DNA of 7,141 nt from JAJBWD01 sp041670885. GTDB taxonomy: Bacteria; Bacillota; Clostridia; Clostridiales; Clostridiaceae. Both the position numbers and the translations under genes were made by a program. Shown piece after piece: positions 5,981-7,141 of this stretch. Positions within the stretch are counted from its first letter, which is position 1, and every line of letters begins with the position of its first letter. The DNA lies in NCBI GenBank assembly GCA_041670885.1, contig JBAXYJ010000147.1:1-7141 (forward strand), read 5' to 3'. The notes under the pieces are model-generated. The model saw nothing but the letters and a program-made list of their open reading frames with translations. It was not told where the DNA came from and made no database searches.

Positions 5981-6559
5981 TTCTACAACAACCTTTTCAA
6001 AACCAAGTCCGGTTAAAAGCTGGGTTATTGAAGTTTTTGCATTTTCTTTAGCCTTAGTAAGGATCCCATTATCTTTAGATTGTTTGTCCAAATCTTCCTT
6101 AAATTTATTTAAAGCGTTAAATGTATCCTCATTCTTTATTTCATTAAATAGACCATCCTTTTCGTCATAAGGCTTGTACTCAAGGATTTCCTTTGATGTT
6201 ATAGCTGCAGCGGGCAGCTTGATATATATGGTTTTGCTGTCTTTTATATCTATATCTTTAACCTGCAGTTTACTAAAATCAATTCCTGCCTTTACCTTAG
6301 CTTTTACAGTAAATATAAACTGCTTTTTAGTAAAAGGAATTTGAACATCATTTAAATACTTGGCATCAGAAAAATCTATTATATCATTGTAATACATCTC
6401 TACAGTATTAAGTTCAGATATAGACTTTATTTTTTCTAAAACTCCTGAAACTTCTATGCTTGTACGGTGTTTAGTGCTATAAGCCTTAAACAGAAAAAAG
6501 CTTTGAAGTATTAATAAAAAAGCTAGTATTATTAATATTTTTGACCGTTTAATTTTCAT
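5978..6559 (-). CDS. Membrane-anchored DUF4230-family protein
   Basis: The 193-residue protein has a basic N-terminus (MKIKRSK) and one hydrophobic segment at about residues 8-24 without a clear signal-peptidase site, so it is probably an N-terminally anchored protein with its bulk outside the cytoplasm. The body fits DUF4230: an early helix GVLEKIKSISELNTVEMYY, a central FIFTVKAKVKAGIDFSKL and IYIKLPAAAI beta segment, and a helical end GILTKAKENAKTSITQLL with LGF near the C-terminus. The family has no established function. An upstream in-frame ATG at 6607 would add 16 residues, but it overlaps the predicted -35, and a consensus AAGGAGG lies six bases before the ATG at 6559, so the shorter form is chosen. 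It has its own promoter and ends in a strong terminator, so it forms a unit of its own or a partial operon with the gene upstream. Confidence 0.85.
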   Translation of the reverse strand: MKIKRSKILIILAFLLILQSFFLFKAYSTKHRTSIEVSGVLEKIKSISELNTVEMYYNDIIDFSDAKYLNDVQIPFTKKQFIFTVKAKVKAGIDFSKLQVKDIDIKDSKTIYIKLPAAAITSKEILEYKPYDEKDGLFNEIKNEDTFNALNKFKEDLDKQSKDNGILTKAKENAKTSITQLLTGLGFEKVVVE

Positions 6560-6565
6560 ATCATA

Positions 6566-6572
6566 CCTCCTT
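6566..6572 (-). promoter_or_regulatory. Ribosome binding site of the DUF4230 gene
   Basis: On the minus strand AAGGAGG precedes the ATG at 6559 by six bases. This near-perfect site decides the start against the longer upstream frame. Confidence 0.9.
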
Positions 6573-6578
6573 ATTGTT

Positions 6579-6607
6579 ATTATAACAAAAAACAAATAAC
6601 CTGTCAT
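6579..6607 (-). promoter_or_regulatory. Sigma-A-type promoter of the DUF4230 gene
   Basis: On the minus strand ATGACA (6607-6602, five of six to TTGACA), 17 bases, then a perfect TATAAT (6584-6579). It is the best promoter match in the window and lies directly before the ribosome binding site, giving a very short leader. Confidence 0.78.
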
Positions 6608-6634
6608 ATTTTGTATAAATATATGTGGATAAAA

Positions 6635-7141
6635 CTATGCTTTTATATTACCGCCCTTATGGTTTTTATTAGAAAATAATTTCTTGTTGCTTTTCATAAA
6701 TATATTGAAGGATCTTTTAAACCACCCTTCTGCCTTTCTGGTTTCATACATCCAGCCACAAAAAGCCGTAAATAATGCTCCTATGCTGTCAACTATAAGA
6801 TCCCACATGGTATCTGTGAGTCCTGACTTTTGCATATTAGTACCAAAGGTACAATCCATGGTATACTCAAATATTTCCCACAAGGCTCCTAAAGCAACAG
6901 CAAAAGTAAATGCAAAGAGAACCATAAAAAATGGGCTTAAATATACATCAACTTTTTCTTCTTTGTTTAATGTATATACTAATAAATATCCTATAAATCC
7001 TAGAATTATTCCTGAAAAAGTGTGAAGCATGATATCCCACCACCAAAATTTCAGGTAATAGTCATTCATCTCTCCTAAGTATTGAGCTGCAAAAATAAAA
7101 AGAATAATAACTATCTGAAAACTTGGAGGCAGCTTAATATG
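6635..7141 (-). CDS. Multi-pass membrane protein, 5' end beyond the window; possibly YjdF/DUF2238-related
   Basis: An ATG exists at 7069, but the frame stays open to the window edge and adds HIKLPPSFQIVIILFIFAAQ and YLGE, which reads as another hydrophobic segment continuous with the rest. The GGAGAG before that ATG abuts it, too close for a good ribosome binding site, so the ATG is probably internal. The visible 168 residues contain about four hydrophobic segments: the one just named, then HTFSGIILGFIGYLLVY, then FFMVLFAFTFAVALGALWEI, then LIVDSIGALFTAFCGWMY. Conserved-looking polar and acidic residues lie at the membrane edges (WWDIMLH, LWEIFEYTMD, LTDTMWDLIVD). A basic C-terminal tail, rich in Lys, should face the cytoplasm. 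The WD-LH, WE-FE and DT-WD pattern recalls the YjdF/DUF2238 group, though family membership is tentative and no function is known. No terminator was seen between it and the DUF4230 gene, so readthrough is possible. Confidence 0.7.
   Translation of the reverse strand, partial: HIKLPPSFQIVIILFIFAAQYLGEMNDYYLKFWWWDIMLHTFSGIILGFIGYLLVYTLNKEEKVDVYLSPFFMVLFAFTFAVALGALWEIFEYTMDCTFGTNMQKSGLTDTMWDLIVDSIGALFTAFCGWMYETRKAEGWFKRSFNIFMKSNKKLFSNKNHKGGNIKA

Noticed and set aside
6560..6607. Longer start (ATG at 6607) for the DUF4230 gene
   Set aside because: That ATG lies within the predicted -35 and has no ribosome binding site; a consensus site precedes the ATG at 6559.
6684..7025. Plus-strand open frame of 113 codons opposite the membrane-protein gene
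   Set aside because: No ribosome binding site and no recognisable family; it is the antisense of a convincing membrane-protein gene.

Overview
The window looks like chromosomal DNA from a low-GC, spore-forming Firmicute, most likely a Clostridium-type organism. The evidence is the A+T-rich sequence, the strong AGGAGG-type ribosome binding sites, short U-tailed terminators, ATA/AGA-rich codon use, and the closest recognisable families (Ku plus a stand-alone LigD-type ligase, YhaO/YhaN-like nuclease and ATPase, DUF4230). No mobile element, RNA gene or CRISPR array was seen.

Layout. Positions 1-241 hold the 3' end of an isoaspartyl dipeptidase gene (iadA), closed by a clean intrinsic terminator. 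Two plus-strand gene pairs follow. The first (347-2097) encodes Ku and an ATP-dependent DNA ligase with only the LigD ligase domain. The second (2318-5838) encodes an Mre11/SbcD-type metallophosphoesterase and a Rad50/SbcC/YhaN-type coiled-coil ATPase. In each pair the stop and start codons overlap by one base (TAATG). A compact 220-bp spacer separates the pairs and holds a good vegetative-type promoter, a 19-bp dyad over its -35, and a leader hairpin. Downstream is a 96-bp nested inverted repeat, then a strong bidirectional terminator, then two minus-strand genes: a membrane-anchored DUF4230 protein with its own promoter, and a multi-pass membrane protein whose 5' end runs off the window.

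How the genes work together. Ku and ligase are the minimal parts of bacterial non-homologous end joining. An Mre11-Rad50-like pair is an end-recognition and end-processing machine. Their adjacency suggests a four-gene double-strand-break repair island in which ends can be trimmed or tethered and then sealed. The sequence in front of ku fits the forespore sigma-G consensus, whereas the nuclease pair has a sigma-A-like promoter. The two halves may therefore be expressed at different times. That link is inference. The proteins are recognisable families; the less ordinary parts are the combination, the hookless Rad50-like protein with a small beta-rich insert at its coiled-coil midpoint, and the nested palindrome.
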